A DNA stretch of 6,003 nt, taken from positions 1 through 6,003 of the forward strand of contig CAJTMU010000118.1 of NCBI GenBank assembly GCA_910577365.1, given 5' to 3'. A model generated the notes under the pieces. It ran no database searches and had not been told where the DNA came from. It worked only from the letters and a program-made list of their open reading frames with translations. A program made the translations under genes and the position numbers. The stretch comes from an uncultured Oscillospiraceae bacterium. GTDB taxonomy: Bacteria > Bacillota > Clostridia > Oscillospirales > Ruminococcaceae. Shown here piece after piece: positions 5,579-6,003 of this stretch (position 1 is its first letter; every line of letters begins with the position of its first letter).

Positions 5579-5800
5579 ATGAGTATTATAATTTATTTGA
5601 TTTTCTTTGGGATTCCGATTGGAGCGCTGATTTGGTTTATTGTTTCGCTTATACTCTTTTTCAGAACCGACAAATCAAACGCCAAGCTCCGCAAAAAACG
5701 GTTGATTTTATTGATAATTTCAGCGGTAACCGCAGGAGTACTGGTACTTTCCGTTGCTTCAATAATGATAATGCTTATGTTCGCGATTAGCCATATGTAA
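5579..5800 (+). CDS. Small two-helix membrane protein of unknown function
   Basis: The 73-residue protein has two hydrophobic segments (about residues 3-28 and 42-70) joined by a strongly basic loop containing KLRKKR (36-41). By the positive-inside rule the loop should lie in the cytoplasm with both ends outside. The start is well supported: AGGAGGG at 5567-5573 lies 5 nt before ATG 5579, behind a near-consensus promoter. I recognise no family; it resembles the many small hypothetical membrane proteins of Clostridia. It is a monocistronic unit, and nothing ties it to the hydrogenases apart from position. Confidence 0.8.
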   Translation: MSIIIYLIFFGIPIGALIWFIVSLILFFRTDKSNAKLRKKRLILLIISAVTAGVLVLSVASIMIMLMFAISHM

Positions 5801-5803
5801 CGG

Positions 5804-5880
5804 TTTAGACGACAGTGGCGGCATCAAAGCTGCCGACAGTCGTTGCTAAACGGCATAATTTTTGCTTCGCCGACAGTCGT
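5804..5880. repeat. 77-bp palindromic direct repeat, copy 1
   Basis: This unit recurs without a mismatch at 5927-6003, a period of 123 bp. Its first half can form a long imperfect hairpin: GTTTAG/CTAAAC (5803-5808 with 5846-5851), ACGAC/GTCGT (5809-5813 with 5839-5843) and GGCGGC/GCTGCC (5817-5822 with 5829-5834), with loop ATCAAA. The 12-mer GCCGACAGTCGT occurs twice per unit. It starts just after the small membrane gene, so the hairpin plus the AATTTTT that follows could also end that transcript. It is probably an interspersed repeat family or small nonautonomous element. Confidence 0.85.
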
Positions 5881-5916
5881 CGCCGATTTTGCTTCGCAAA
5901 ACCGCAAAAATTACGC
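5853..5916. repeat. Inverted repeat linking the two 77-bp units
   Basis: GCATAATTTTTGC (5853-5865) and GCAAAAATTACGC (5904-5916) are complementary apart from one position. Between them lies a small perfect hairpin, TTTTGC-TTC-GCAAAA (5887-5901). The spacer between the repeats is thus itself structured, so the 123-bp period may be the true unit. Confidence 0.65.
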
Positions 5917-5926
5917 GGTGTTTCGT

Positions 5927-6003
5927 TTTAGACGACAGTGGCGGCATCAAAGCTGCCGACAGTCGTTGCTAAACGGCATAATTTTTGCTTCGCCGACAGT
6001 CGT
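5927..6003. repeat. 77-bp palindromic direct repeat, copy 2 (reaches window edge)
   Basis: Every base of 5804-5880 is repeated here. The copy ends exactly at the last base of the window, so the array may continue. Perfect identity between copies points to recent duplication or ongoing homogenisation. Confidence 0.85.

Noticed and set aside
5804..6003. CRISPR array in the terminal repeats
   Set aside because: The units are 77 bp, strongly palindromic and only two in number, with a 46-bp spacer that is itself complementary to the repeat. This does not fit CRISPR repeat-spacer dimensions.

Overview
The window looks like chromosome of a low-to-mid-GC anaerobic Clostridia bacterium, most like the Ruminococcus/Oscillospiraceae group. 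The support is a pair of [FeFe] hydrogenases of the sensory (group C, HydS) and group B (HydA2) types lying side by side, AAGGAG-type ribosome binding sites, AT-rich intergenic DNA and a textbook sigma-A promoter. No rRNA, tRNA or taxonomic marker is present, so the genus is an inference.

Layout, all genes on the + strand. (1) 2-268: C-terminal part of a thioredoxin-fold (2Fe-2S) ferredoxin-like protein, followed by a hairpin terminator. (2) 269-842: a long AT-rich gap ending in a ~195-nt structured leader. (3) 843-2519 hydS: an [FeFe] hydrogenase domain fused to an extra Fe-S domain, a PAS domain and a C-terminal helix. (4) 2512-3684: a SpoIIE/PP2C-type phosphatase that overlaps hydS by 8 nt. 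(5) 3685-4012: a candidate terminator, a promoter with a perfect TATAAT, and a second copy of the same leader. (6) 4013-5452 hydA2: a group B monomeric [FeFe] hydrogenase, then a strong terminator. (7) 5521-5800: a strong extended -10 promoter driving a 73-residue two-helix membrane protein. (8) 5803-6003: two 77-bp palindromic direct repeats running to the window edge.

How the genes may work together. HydS probably senses H2 or redox state through its H-cluster and passes this through its PAS/helix region to the co-translated phosphatase, which would act on an unseen phosphoprotein such as an anti-sigma antagonist or kinase target. The ferredoxin-like gene is a common neighbour of such sensors. 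HydA2 would be the catalytic, ferredoxin-linked hydrogenase.

The most unusual observation is that hydS and hydA2, although separately transcribed, carry homologous ~200-nt 5' leaders. Both leaders can fold with the same closing stem, long hairpin and 7-nt-loop hairpin, and the closing stem ends just before the ribosome binding site. This looks like a shared cis-regulatory RNA controlling sensor and enzyme together; I do not recognise it as a known riboswitch class.
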